The notes under the pieces were generated by a model. It did no database searches, was not told the origin of the DNA, and saw only the letters and a program-made list of their open reading frames with translations. 64,000 bases of DNA from Phragmites australis (Eukaryota; Streptophyta; Magnoliopsida; Poales; Poaceae). Location of the stretch: contig NC_084933.1 of NCBI RefSeq assembly GCF_958298935.1, forward strand, positions 9,221,001 to 9,285,000, written 5' to 3'. Positions within the stretch are counted from its first letter, which is position 1. The number at the start of each line of letters is the position of its first letter. Position numbers and translations under genes: made by a program. This document shows, one piece after another, positions 1 to 10,299 of this stretch.

Positions 1-640
1 TCGATTTAGGTGGAATAGACGTTGACGATCCGATTACACCATCCAAGAACGCTGCGCCTTAGCGATTGATACACGAACTCCAGAAGTTGTTCATGATCTT
101 TCGGAGCAGGATCAACCTAACCACGAGGGTATTTGTTCCTACAAGCAATCGAAGAACGAGCAAGAACAAGATGAACAAGCAACTTAATTGTGAATATAGA
201 TGAAGAGCACAATCAGAAAACAGAAGTGGGGGGGTTCTGAAAACGAGTAATCGGGCGGTCTAGCCGACACGCGCGTTTACAAGGTGAAGTAGCAAAAGCT
301 AGATCTATTCTATCAAAACCCAAACCTTACAAGAGGGTGCGGCTGTCTATTTATAAGATAGAAGAGGAGAAGTTTTGGCCAAAACATAGGAAGCCAAATT
401 GGACTCTAATACAAGGCCCAAGTTTGATTCGGACTGGAAAACAGACGTGACTCTCTTTAATGATTTCGGATAGGTCAGGAGGAATTTCGAGATGAGGCCG
501 GATCCATCTGAAACTAGATGAAATTATTTTTCCATCAAGTACTCATGGGCCCCAAGAATCCTTTGGAATCAACGGTTATGGTCTTTATCATTTGCTGCCG
601 TCAGGAGGGCTTGTGTGGTTCTTCTCCCTGGTTCCTAAGG
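1..640 (-). repeat. 3' LTR of gypsy element A (partial)
   Basis: This is the terminal repeat on the 3' side of a minus-strand Ty3/gypsy element. The first bases resemble the start of LTRs at 19569 and 54544, both of which begin TGATAAG, so the window seems to open a few bases inside the repeat. A TATA-like motif lies at 347-357. The right edge is uncertain: from about 640 the sequence matches the coding tail of related copies. The family is inferred from the adjoining integrase. Confidence 0.6.
347..357 (-). promoter_or_regulatory. TATA box of the A LTR
   Basis: Read on the minus strand the site is CTTATAAATAG, a good plant TATA box. It would direct transcription leftward, in the sense of the element. 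Related LTRs have TATA-type runs at comparable places (around 19881 and 54888). Confidence 0.5.
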
Positions 641-2160
641 ACAATAAAATCATCACAATAGTTAAATAGTAATCCATTCTTATAAACATTTGTAAGCAAC
701 CCTACAAGTTCACCTGATGATTAAGTTGGCGTGCTCGTGCTCGCGTTATTGGTCCTTCTATCACCTGTTCAGCGTGTTGTGTGGTAGGAGGAATGCGTGT
801 ATCTGTGGAAAGTATGTCCTCATCTCCTCCCCTTCTTGCATTTGAGTAGTCCTCGACTCAAGCTCATCCTTTTCTTCCAAGTATGGCTTCAAAATCTGCA
901 ATTTTAAAGGTGGGACTAACCCCAAAATCTGCAGGCAACTCCAGCTTATATGTATTATCATTAATCTTTTGTAACACTTTGGAAGGACCATCAGCTCTAG
1001 GCATCAACTTTGATTTCCTCAATATAGGAAGTCGATCTTTTCTCAAATGCAACCAAACCAAATCTCCAGGTTCAAAAGTTAAAAGCTTCCTCCCTTTACT
1101 ACCAGTAAGTTTATACCTAGCATTCATGTGCTCTATGTTTTGTTTAGTGGTTTCATGAATTTTCAACATAAATTCAGCAACATCAAAATTCAGATTTTCT
1201 GAAGATGGAAGAGATAACAAATCAATAGGAGCACGAGGAACAAAGCCATAGACTATTTGAAAAGGGCAAAGCTTTGTAGTAGAATGCATTGAACGATTAT
1301 AAGCAAATTCAATATAAGGCAAGCATTCTTCCCACATCTGTATATTCTGTGTCAAAATAGTCCTAAGCATGATAGACAAAGTTCTATTAAAAATTTCAGT
1401 TTGCCCATCAGTTTGGGGATGTCCTAAGCATGGTAGATAAAGTTCTATTAACAACTTCAGTTTGCCCATCAGTTTGGGGATGACAAGTAGTCGAGAATAA
1501 AAGTTTAGTCCCCAATTTTCCCCATAATGTTCTCCAAAAATGGCTTAGTGTCACGATCAGAAACAATTGTGTTTGGCACACCATGCAAGCGAACAATTTC
1601 ACGAAAAAAATAAATCAGCAATATGGGTAGCATCATCACTCTTATGACATGGTATAAAGTGTGCCATCTTAGAGAACCTATCCACAATAACAAAATGTTG
1701 TCCCTCCCCTTCTTTGTTCTAAGCAGTTCTAAAACAAAGTCTATAGAAATATCATCCCAAGGGACATTAGGAATAGGTAGGGGCATATACAAACCATAAG
1801 GATTAAGTCGTGACTTAGCCTTTTAACATGTAGTGCAGCGATCAACGAATCGTTCCACATTTCTTCTCATATTTGGCCAAAAGAAATGACCAGTAAGGAT
1901 GTCCTCCGTTTTCTTCACACCAAAATGTCCCATCAGCCCACCTTCGTGCGCTTCCTGTAACAACAACAAACGAATGGAGCGAGCTGGAATGTATAACTTG
2001 TTAGCTCTAAACACAAAACCATCACTGATGACAAACTTATTCCACGTTTTTCCCTCTTTACAGTTCAGCAACACATCCTTAAAATCAGCGTCATGCTCAT
2101 ATCGCTCTTTAATCGTTTCTAATCCAAAAATTTTGAAGTTAAGTTGTGAAAGCATAACAT
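641..2160 (-). pseudogene. Gypsy integrase, element A
   Basis: Broken integrase domain of a gypsy polyprotein, which would insert element cDNA. On the minus strand, 1823-1945 holds the zinc-binding HHCC module (HEGGLMGHF to CTTC). The core follows, with its first Asp in a SIDFVLEL motif, the second in SDRDTK, and the Glu in TDGQTE. The C-terminal part (864-1400) has the GDLVWLHLRKDR module and ends in PADFGVSPTFKIADFE. A tail with DELESRTTQMQEGEE follows; a related copy at 33094-33324 adds GPITRARARQLN. No chromodomain is seen. The reading frame is broken near 1480, where a 61-bp duplication lies, and again near 1600 and 1800. The tail looks CRM-like or of a related chromovirus branch, which I cannot decide. 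Confidence 0.85.
1361..1482. repeat. 61-bp tandem duplication inside integrase
   Basis: Two head-to-tail units, 1361-1421 and 1422-1482, differ at about four positions. Each encodes HPQTDGQTE and the following NRTLS.MLRT stretch, so the catalytic Glu motif appears twice. As 61 is not a multiple of three, the duplication shifts the frame. Confidence 0.9.
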
Positions 2161-2621
2161 ATCACCTAGATAAAGCATTAGCAATAACATTCTCCTTTCC
2201 CTTTTTGTGTTTTATGACATAAGGAAAAGACTCAATGTACTCAACTCACTTTGCATGTCTACGGTTCAATTTTCCTCTATTGCGAATATGCTTTAAAGAT
2301 TCGTGATCAGAGTGTATGACAAATTCTTTGGGCCATAAATAATGTTGCCATGTCTCTAAAGTACAAACTAGAGCATACAATTCCTTATCATAAGTAGAAT
2401 AGTTCAAACTAGGCCCATTCAACTTCTCACTAAAATATGCAACAGGTTTTCCTTCTTGTAACAACACGCCGCCCAAACTAATTCCACTAGAGTCACATTC
2501 TAGTTCGAAAGTCTTTGAAAAATCTGGAAGTTGGAGTAGTAGTGCATGTGTTAACTTATCTTTCAACGTGTTGAAGGCGTTCTCCTATGCATCGCTCCAA
2601 GCAAACGGTATACCCTTTGGC
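2161..2621 (-). pseudogene. Gypsy RNase H and RT edge, element A
   Basis: The RNase H domain would degrade the RNA strand during reverse transcription. Minus-strand reading from 2566 gives [20 protein letters not shown] (first catalytic Asp), then [11 protein letters not shown] (Glu) and [11 protein letters not shown] (Asp). Upstream the RT-connection segment [18 protein letters not shown] can be followed, across one stop, to about 2621. There the homology stops abruptly and Tat-type integrase sequence begins. The rest of RT, protease and gag of A are absent. Confidence 0.8.
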
Positions 2622-3010
2622 ATGAGGGAATGGTCCGATGAGGTCCGTGCCCCAACGAGTTAGGGGCCAGATGAGAGCGATTGGTTGTAGGGAGCCAAGG
2701 GCTGGTGTCTTCGTCGTCCCATCCATTGGCGTCCTTGGCAGGTTTAGATGAGGTCTTCTGCATTTAACATGATTGTAGGCTAGTGGAGCCCCTGGCGGAT
2801 GGCCTTGCCGGCTAGGGCGCGAGGTGCTAAATAGTTGCCGCAAAGGCCCTCATGTATCTCCCGGATGAGGCGAGCCCCTTCTTGTCTGGTGATGCAGCGA
2901 AGGAGGGGAGCGCAGACACTTATTTTGTAAAGGGTGCCTGCTATGAGACGGTAGCCCCTGCCACGATGTTGAATGCAGCGGTGTGCAATCGGGTCTTCCA
3001 ATTCTTCTGT
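2622..3010 (-). pseudogene. Tat-type integrase start, element D
   Basis: The minus strand gives RLIAGTLYKISVCAPLLRC and REIHEGLCGNYLAPRALAGK, the zinc-binding module typical of Tat integrases, then WGTDLIGPFPHAKG, the start of the catalytic core with its first Asp. Several frameshifts separate the pieces. The core stops at the 2618 junction, so the second Asp, the Glu and the C-terminal domain are gone. Confidence 0.8.
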
Positions 3011-3049
3011 TCCACTGAGGAAGGATAAGAGGGGAGCTCTCCAGTCGAT

Positions 3050-3420
3050 GGTTTCGATGAGGATGATGGTGGCGGTCGTCTCGTCAAGAGTTTTAGCAGA
3101 CAGCTGGTAGAGTCTCGAGGATGGTGCCCAACGGTGTGTCTTTGCCCGTGGCGGCAGCTTTTGCCAGGGCGTATGCTTGGCCGTTGTCCGTTCGTGGTAT
3201 GTTGCTTATTGATATGCTGCGGAAGTGTCCTTCGGCTATGCAAATGGCTTCGTGGTATCTTGCCATGTCTAGTTGTCGAACTTGAAAGCTTTTGTTGACG
3301 TGGCCGGCGACGATCTGAGAGTCGGTCCGGATGATGACTCTGGCTACCCCAAAGCTTGGGCCTTTCGGAGGACCAATAGGATGGCTTCGTATTCGGCTAT
3401 GTTGTTAGTTGTCTTGAAAT
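3050..3420 (-). pseudogene. Archaeal-type second RNase H, element D
   Basis: On the minus strand 3240-3420 reads RVIIRTDSQIVAGHVNKSFQ followed by VRQLDMARYHEAIC, a recognisable aRNase H core with the DSQ motif; AEGHFRSISINNIPR and a poorly conserved end follow to about 3050. It lies between the normal RNase H and the integrase, as in Tat-lineage elements. Frameshifts break it near 3240 and 3350. Its role in the family is thought to be extra RNA-strand degradation. Confidence 0.75.
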
Positions 3421-3429
3421 TCAGATGAG

Positions 3430-3900
3430 CAGCAAACTGGACCTGCTAGCCTATGGGGGAGAAGAGGCACTGGCTCCGGCGCCCATAGAGCCATATGCTC
3501 CGTCGGTGTAGATACTCTAGATGTCTTGGGGAGGGGTGGTGGTGGATTCGGCAGGTGCCGGAGTCTATTTAGCGATGAAGTCTGCCATGATTTGGGATTT
3601 GATAGCGGGCCACAAACCTTACCATGAAGGGGGCTAGCTCTACTTCCCATTTACCTGTGCGTCCCGTCGCCTCCCGGTTGCGAAACATGTCACCAAGTGG
3701 GTAAGAGGTTGGGATAATGATGTAGTAGGCAAGGTAGTGCCGGAGTTTGCGTGAGACCATCAGCAGAGCATATGCTATTTTTTCAAGCTCGGTATAGCGC
3801 GTCTTGGCCCCGGCTCTCCGAGACATAGTATATGGCCCTCTGAGCAGAGTGATTGTCACTTTTCTCCCGTACCTGGGCGGCGTTCACAGTAGAGGTAGAG
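3430..3900 (-). pseudogene. RNase H domain, element D
   Basis: Minus-strand 3569-3859 reads RYTELEKIAYALLMVSRKLR, then YPLGDMFRNREATGRTGKWE and VELAPF, the central and C-terminal part of the gypsy-type RNase H after RT. The first Asp region lies further upstream in another frame. Sequence between 3430 and 3560 is the degenerate link to the second RNase H. Confidence 0.75.
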
Positions 3901-3999
3901 CCTGACAAGTATAGGAGCAGCCCTTCGCCGGAGAGGGGCATTGCGAGTGTTTCGAGACGGGAAAGGTGGGTCTTGAGGGCCTCAAGGGCCGCCTGGCCC

Positions 4000-4770
4000 T
4001 CCGGAGTCTAACTGAACGGTTTGGAGCCCCTTAGCGTTTTGAAGAAGGGGAGGCTATGCTCGACAGATTTGGCGAGGAAGCGGCTGAGGGCTGCGAGGCA
4101 GCCAGCCAAGCGTTGTACTTCATTTGGATTTGTGGGAGGTGACATCTCTGCGATGGCATGAATCTTACCAGGGTTGGCCTCGATGCCTCTCCGGGAGACG
4201 AGATATCCTAGCATCTTTCGCGCCTTGGCACCGAATACGCACTTCTTCGGGTTCAGCCGTATGCCTGCAGCCCGGAGGCTATCAAATGTTTCTTGCAGGT
4301 CGGCGATGTGGTTGGTTTTGAGCCAGCTTTTTACCACGATATCGTCCACGTTGGCTTCAACATTACGGCCCAGTTGCTGTTGCAATACCTTGTACACTAG
4401 GCGAGAGAAGGTGGCCCCAGCATTTCGAAGACTGAAAGGCATCCGGACATAGCAGTATACCCCGAAGGGGGTAATGAAGCTGGTTTGCTCTCGTCCTTTA
4501 TCACCATCCACACCTGGTGGTACCTGGAGTAGGCATCTAGGAAGCTTAGCAGCTCGCATCCAGTGGTGGAATCTACTAGCTGATCGATGCGATGAAGGGG
4601 GTACGGGTACTGAGGGCACACTTTATTTAGCAATGTGAAATCGATGCACATACGCCACTTTCCGCTATGTTTCTTGACCAGGACGGTGTTGGAGAGCCCA
4701 TCGGAGTGGATTACCTCTCGGATAACACCGGCCTTTAGTAGCTTCTGGACCTCTTATTTTGTGGCCTCTA
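4000..4770 (-). pseudogene. Reverse transcriptase, element D
   Basis: Copies element RNA into DNA. The minus strand shows LLKAGVIREV, then MCIDFTLLNKVCP, RIDQLVDSTTGCELLSFLDA, ITPFGVYCYVRMPFSLRNAG, the catalytic box ANVDDIVVKS, then LNPKKCVFGAKARKMLGYLV and PTNPNEVQRLAGCLAALSRF. The usual aromatic residue before the Asp-Asp pair is Asn here, while both aspartates remain. A frameshift near 4480 breaks the domain after SRYHQVWM. The open stretch 4008-4619 is the longest surviving piece of D. The motif set is Tat-like. Confidence 0.85.
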
Positions 4771-5640
4771 ATCGCTCTGGGGAGGTGTACAGCTCGGGCC
4801 TTCGGGTCAACCTAGAGAGAGTGTTCGATAATGCAGTGGTTGACTCCCGGGAGGTCCTACGGGGAACATGTAAATGTGTCGAGGTTACCCAACAGACGGA
4901 AAGAAGCTGGGCTTCCAGCTCGGAGATGAGGTCTGCCCCTATTTGGAAGGCCCGGTCGGGTTGGTCTAGATATATGGGGACACGCTTTATGTCTCCCTCT
5001 GGTGTGGCCTCGGAGGGCCGCGGTGCCCGGGATATGCCGACGGAGGGTCCTTGGAGCCTTTCCAGGGTTACTGCATGGATGTGGCAACCGGGTAGTGCCC
5101 GTACTCGATACGCCTAGCAAGGTCTTGGTCGCCATGGATAAGGTTATCAGTCCCTAGGGTCTGGGCATCTTCCAGCAGAGGTAACTATGATGGGGTACGG
5201 CTCCGAATTTGTTCAGGGTTCCTCATCCTAGAATGGCATTGTAGGCGTAAGGCACGTCCACAACGTCAAAGGTGATTACTTATGTCTGCGCTGCAGGGCC
5301 TTCGCTGAAGATGATTGCGAGTTCTATATGGCCTAGGGCGTCGAGGGGGGGCCCATTGAACCGCTGGAAGGGTCTGTGGCCAGGAGAGAGCTGGCTCCGC
5401 GGGATTCAGAGCTGGTTGAAGGCATGTATGAATAGGAGGTCTGTCGAGCTACCTCCGTCGACCAGTATTCTCTGAACCTTGACTTCGGCGATGTTGGCTG
5501 AGATGACCAGGGCATCGGAGTGGGGAAATTTCACCCCCTCGAAGTCATCGATGGTGAATGTCATGGGGGCGTCGATCCATTCAGGGGCCAGTCGATGGAT
5601 GCTAGTTGCTCCGATGTGGTCCACCCTGCATGTGTAGTCT
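4771..5640 (-). pseudogene. Aspartic protease and PR-RT linker, element D
   Basis: Minus-strand 5406-5624 gives TFTIDDFEGVKFPHSDALVI, then VQRILVDGGSSTDLLFIHAF. The VDGGSS box is the retropepsin active site in the form I expect for Tat elements. It would cut the polyprotein. The stretch 4771-5329 to the left is the degenerate linker to RT, with several frameshifts and no domain I recognise. Confidence 0.7.
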
Positions 5641-7259
5641 CGCCACTACCATTTCAAAGCACAGCCGGAGCTCCCTTCGCCGGTTATAGCAAGGATGATC
5701 TGTTTGCCCCGTGCCCCTTCGTCGTTGTATCGCTCTGCAGACGATCGAGACGAAGAAGGTAGGGCTAGCTGCAGAGCGTTCTGCAAGGCTAGATGATCAA
5801 CCTACCGCTGGCTGGTAGCCTGCGATCTTCAAACCGCTCCTTGGTGACCCCGTTGATTGAGGCGAAGGCTGCCTGCCTCCCGAGGTATTCTTCTCGGAAG
5901 GTAGTGAGGTTCCAGTAGTTGTCGGTGCTGTGTCCTCGTCCCACGCCGTGTAGAGTGCAACAGGATTCCTCCTCAGAACACTAGTTCAGAGCGCGGCGTC
6001 GCTCCGGGATGCCTGCGGGGCGTCCTCAGCCGCGTCCCCTAGGGTGGTTTTGGTTGGAGCCCCGCGGCTTGGGCTGATGTTGTTGATATTTTGGCATTGC
6101 TATTGCCACCCCCTTTATGACCTGGAGGTACGAGCCTCCTCGAAGCCCCTCTTCGTTAGGGGAGATGGGCATGTGACGATCCCGCCTGCGAGTGTGACTT
6201 CTCGAGATTGACACAGGAAGACTCGGTAGCTCACGAGCGCCTTCGTTAGAGTTTTTCCTCCTCTACACACGCATATTCCTCGAATTTGCTCATGAGGACT
6301 TCCACCGTGCATATGGGATGTCAGTTCAGCTGATCGTATAGAGGGGCCTTCGGCCAGGCCCTGGGTCACGACATCGATGACCGACAAGTCCGATATGCCC
6401 CTAATCTGGGCCCTGGTCTAGGAGAACCTTCGGAAGTAATCCCGAAGAGTTTCGTCCGGCTCCTGTCTGATTGTGAACAGGCTTCTGGAGGTTACTGGTC
6501 CCGGAGTTGGAACCAAGCATGAATAGCGCCAGGGTCCTGTACCCAAAACCGGTGTATGGCCACCCGTTCCAAGGTGAGAGGAAAGCATTTAGCCATAGTG
6601 GCCGGTCCGCCCCTGCTAGCTTGTATGGCGAGGGCGTAGGACTGGACGAACTCATCAAGGTCTGAATCGCCCTTGAACTTAGGTAGCTTTGGTGTCCGAA
6701 AGCACTCTGTGAAGGGCGTCCTTTGCAGGTCGGCCTGCAGGGTAGAATCATAGTCTTTTATGGGATTCTCGCGATGTTAGCTCCGGGGCTTTGGAGGCTG
6801 AACGTGCGAGGTCCTGGCATCGAAGAGTTCATCGGCCCATAGAGCTTGGATTAGAACAGCGTCGGTAGTCACGAGGGTGGTGGTGGTCGTGCGGATAGTC
6901 TGCTGCTCAACCTGCAGGGCCATTTGTAGTTCCTCTATATGGGTTAGGAGTGCCACCAGGCATGATTGATGCTCGGGTGGAATGGTGTTTCGGTGGTGGC
7001 CTCGGCCGCAGCCCCTAGGGGTGCAGCGGGGACCTCGCCCTGCTGCTGTTGCTGCTGGGTCTCCAGGGTATGGAGCCCATCAGTGCCGGCTGTAGCTATG
7101 GTCATGACTGGGTCAACAGTGGTCCTAAGGCCCTCGTTCCCCCTGGTTGGGGGTCGTCATCGACGCGGCCTGCCCCTGGTCAACTGGACTGTTGCACAGG
7201 CGTGACCGGGGGTCGGTTGCCATCGCCGCAGCCTTAGTGGTCTTCTTCTTAGGTGGCAT
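5641..7259 (-). pseudogene. Gag, element D
   Basis: Capsid protein that packages element RNA. The minus strand starts MPPKKKTTKAAA at 7259, right after the leader, and this start is supported by loss of homology to B and E at the same point. The central gag domain is at 6401-6751 in pieces such as TPKLPKFKGDSDLDEFVQSY and PATMAKCFPLTLERVAIHRF. Around 5880-6000 traces of LHGVGRGH.TDN and LTTFREEYLGRQAAF mark the zinc-knuckle end also found in B and E. Several frameshifts and stops make it non-functional. Confidence 0.75.
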
Positions 7260-7307
7260 CCTACCTCTCTTAGCACTTCTGTGTTTGAGTCCCCACAGAC
7301 TGCCCGC
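7260..7307 (-). other. Leader and primer-binding region of D
   Basis: Between LTR and gag start, the minus strand reads GGCAGTCTGTGGGGACTC, then a stretch close to AACACAGAAGTGCTAAGAG. The same run follows the 5' LTRs of B (23247 on) and E (35027 on). The part next to the LTR should be the primer-binding site; I do not assign the tRNA. Confidence 0.65.
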
Positions 7308-8108
7308 TGTTGGCAAGAGATCGTCTTGCCCCATCAAGTATGGCGAGAGTTTCTTCTAAGGAGGAGACTCAAGCTTGCAGACAAACTTTGAGAGGAATGA
7401 ACACCACAAATGTATTGATAGTAGAAAAATGGAACAGTCTGAGTGGAGTATCATAGCATGACTTTCTGTTTGTGCACCTCTGTGTCTTGTATGTTTTTTC
7501 TTCCCCTCTTGTCAGATGACCATGGCCCCTTATTTATAGGGTTGTGCATACCTTAGCGTATAAGTTACCTCTATGTGCAAAATATCCAGGATTTGGCCGT
7601 GTTACATGACCTTATCCTGGATAACTACTTTTTACCCTACATAAAAGATAAATATCTACCATGGTAACTATTGTGGAGCCTATACCCAGAGGGGTGAGCC
7701 GGTCGTCAATTGCGGTTTGGCGCCGCGCTGTCATGGGTGTCAGGATAACCTCCATTGTTCTGGGGTGTCAGGACGGCACCCACTAGCCTAGGTACTTAAT
7801 GCCGGTCACTTCGTTGCAGGCAAAGGATTACCGGCATTCCTCTTCTGGCAGATATATCTTGAGGCCCGATGGCTTACCCTATAGCCTTCGGGAAGCCTGC
7901 CCGGGCCCCGGAGATGCAGGCTCCGGGGGGAGGCATGGCTTCGAGAGATGGAGGCTTCGGGAGGCATGGCTCCAGGAGATGGAGGCTTCAGGAGTTATGG
8001 CTCAGGGAGGTGATTACTACGAAGCCCGGAAGTAAGAAAGCGACCTTCAGGAGGCGTGGGCATGGGCATGGGCTAGCTGAGACAAGGGGCCGTTGAGGGT
8101 CCTTAACA
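7308..8108 (-). repeat. 5' LTR of element D
   Basis: The repeat is 801 bp and on the minus strand begins TGTTAAGGACC and ends CTCTTGCCAACA. Its R-U5 half closely resembles the LTRs of B, C and E (tracts around 7321-7440). Its U3 half differs and holds about 2.5 copies of a repeat near 31-34 bp built on GGCATGGCT and AGATGGAGGCTTC (about 7925-8010). No second LTR of D is present. Confidence 0.8.
7529..7539 (-). promoter_or_regulatory. TATA box of the D LTR
   Basis: Read leftward this is CTATAAATAAG, at the position matching CCTATAAATAG in solo LTR C (31014) and the E 3' LTR (49491). It probably sets the start of D genomic RNA. Confidence 0.6.
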
Positions 8109-8967
8109 ACGACCCCAATAACAAGCGGTGTAATCTATTTAAAACCGTACACCACATAAAAAAGGACACATCTGAGTTATGGAGTGCGCAACCTAGTCAT
8201 AAGCGAATTCCATGTTGGGCAAACAAACAATCCTCCCACTCGCTTATATTCTTCTTGATCATTGTTCTAAGTAGCGTTGAAAGTGTGTGGTTTACCACTT
8301 CCATTTGACCATTAGTTTGGGGATGACAAGTTGTGCTAAAAAACAACATCGTTCCCAACTTGCCTCAAAGTGTCTTCTAGAAATAGCTCATGAACTTCAC
8401 ATCATGATCCAATACAATGGTGCACAACACACCATGCAACCTCACGATCTCCTAAAAAACAACTTAGCAACATGTGATGCATCATCGTTCTTGTAACATG
8501 GAATAAAGTGTGCCGTATTCAAAAATTGATCCACAACAACAAAAATAAAACATCTCCCCATCTTAATTCTAGGCAGCCCTAAAACAAAATCAATACTAAT
8601 GTCCTCCCATGGTGCATTATGAATAGGTAGAGGGGTATACAAACCATGTGGATGCAACTTCGGTTTAGCCTTGTGGCAAGTAATGCATTGTTGCAAATAC
8701 AAACACATCACGCTTCATCTTAGGCCAATAAAGTGATCACTCAACATAGATAATGTCTTCCCACATCCAAAATGCCCTATAATCTACCTGCATGAGATTC
8801 CTTAGCAAGAGCAAGCGCACGAACAATGTTGGAACACATAATTTGTTAGTGTGAAACAAAAACCCATCATGTAGGTGAAATTTTTCCCAGCCTTTTCCCT
8901 CTTTGCAATGCACATAAGAAACAGAAAAATCATGATTAGTAGCATATAAATCACGCCAACTCTCATG
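8109..8967 (-). pseudogene. Gypsy integrase fragment F
   Basis: Fragment of an A-like integrase. Minus-strand 8442-8711 reads [20 protein letters not shown], then [19 protein letters not shown] with the first catalytic Asp. Further left come [11 protein letters not shown] and EWEDCL.., the segment after the catalytic Glu, up to a CPF..VVYGF motif cut by D at 8108. The zinc module at 8700-8960 is very degraded. To the right, homology with the J copy ends near 8967. It is the remnant of the site D inserted into; the matching left half is missing. Confidence 0.7.
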
Positions 8968-10299
8968 TTGGGGGCATAGCCATCATAATATGTAAATCAG
9001 GGCGAGAGGGGGATTTAGAACCATTCCATTTCTCTTTCTTTCGTTGGAAAGTTCTCTTTCTTTTGTTGGAAAGTTTTCCCCACATTAACGCTGACCATGG
9101 GAATCGAATAGTGGAGAGATTCGGCAAGCGAAGGCCTGGCGCAGTGTGACCCGCCTTCGGGCGAGTGAAGGCCAGGCACTGCCTAGCCTTCAGCGAGCAA
9201 AGCCCAACTTCGATAGGCGAAGGGCCACAAATTCTTGGCGCGGTGTGGACTCATTCCATCCCACTCATCAAACAAACATCTATATATAAATGGAATCATC
9301 TCATCCTCAAATATATGAATAGAATCATTCCATCCTACCTCACTCTCCAACCAAATACTACCTTAACTCATCTACACCAGGCGGCTTGATTAGCAGTGGA
9401 CAGCAGCTAATGATGCTGTTAGTGTCAGAACTAGCTCATGCTACTGTGTCATGAACCCATGATTCATGCATAGGGGGTGGCTGGGTGCATGCCGCCAAGT
9501 TCCAAATGAACATCCTCTCTAGTTCATAGCAGCAAACGTTTTGGCTTTTTGTTAGTTTCTCCCCGATAACATTTACTTGACACGCATATGTATTCTTCTG
9601 TGTGTCTGTGTAGCACAGCTGCACAAATATGCTTGTATAGTATTGGCCGTTGTGCATTTGGAACCGAATCACGGCTGATGGGGAAAGTTGCCAGAAAAGC
9701 CGTCACACCATCAAGATACCCTTGTTTTGTACGAGAACCGTACATCCAGCCACAATCCATCTACAATGTACGAAGTAAATTAATATCAAATCAACCTAAT
9801 AAAAGAGAGCAGTCAAGCTTTTCGTCAAAAAATGGAGCTACCATGCATCCATGCATGAATGAACCATACAAATGACAATTAATTCGAAAATAATTAATGA
9901 TTACCGTTATATTATATACATGAATACCTAAAAATAAGGGCAAATATTAATTTAAAACTTATCATTAAATACTATAGTTATTGGTAATTTTATGTTTATA
10001 TACCAAAAATCCAAAATTTACCTACAACACTAGATTAAAGCTGGCCATTTATAGTAAGACATAATTAAACCTTCATCTATAGTTTGAGATTCATATATAC
10101 CTAGAACAACTACAATATAAGTCTAGATGTAGATATAGTTGATCTCTCAGGACTAAATTAGAACATAAATCTACATCATCTAATGAATAGAACAAAACTA
10201 TGTCATTATGGAAAAAAATCTAGATCTAACTAGCTCTCCAAACAAAAATCTAGATGATCTAAATCAAAATAGAATATAATGCTTACCTTGGAGTAACAA
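8968..10299. other. Unassigned, AT-rich, possible MITE remnant
   Basis: No gene recognised. 9030-9080 has two near-identical copies of a 22-bp piece built on CTCTTTCTTT and GTTGGAAAGT. 9250-9365 is a string of ATTCCATCC and CAACCAAATACTACC type words as seen in small grass DNA transposons, but I cannot define inverted ends. Short open stretches around 9436-9875 on both strands have no recognisable domain. 9890-10299 is AT-rich and may already be internal sequence of the CACTA element H. Confidence 0.3.

Larger units (their letters stand above)
2618..8108 (-). mobile_element. Tat-lineage Ty3/gypsy element D, 3'-truncated
   Basis: Minus-strand order from the right: 5' LTR (7308-8108), leader, gag, protease, RT, RNase H, archaeal-type RNase H, integrase start. 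The second RNase H is a known hallmark of the Tat lineage. The integrase ends after its first third, and the 3' LTR is missing. The base after the LTR (8109) opens integrase sequence of another element, so D inserted there; the 5 bases at 8109-8113 (ACGAC) would be its target duplication, but the partner copy is lost. D is the only copy of this LTR group here with pol. Confidence 0.85.

Noticed and set aside
9000..9365. Defined MITE
   Set aside because: Typical words are present but no matching inverted ends or target duplication can be fixed.
9436..9875. Possible small host gene (78-95 codons on both strands)
   Set aside because: No recognisable domain, no start or splice context that decides a strand.
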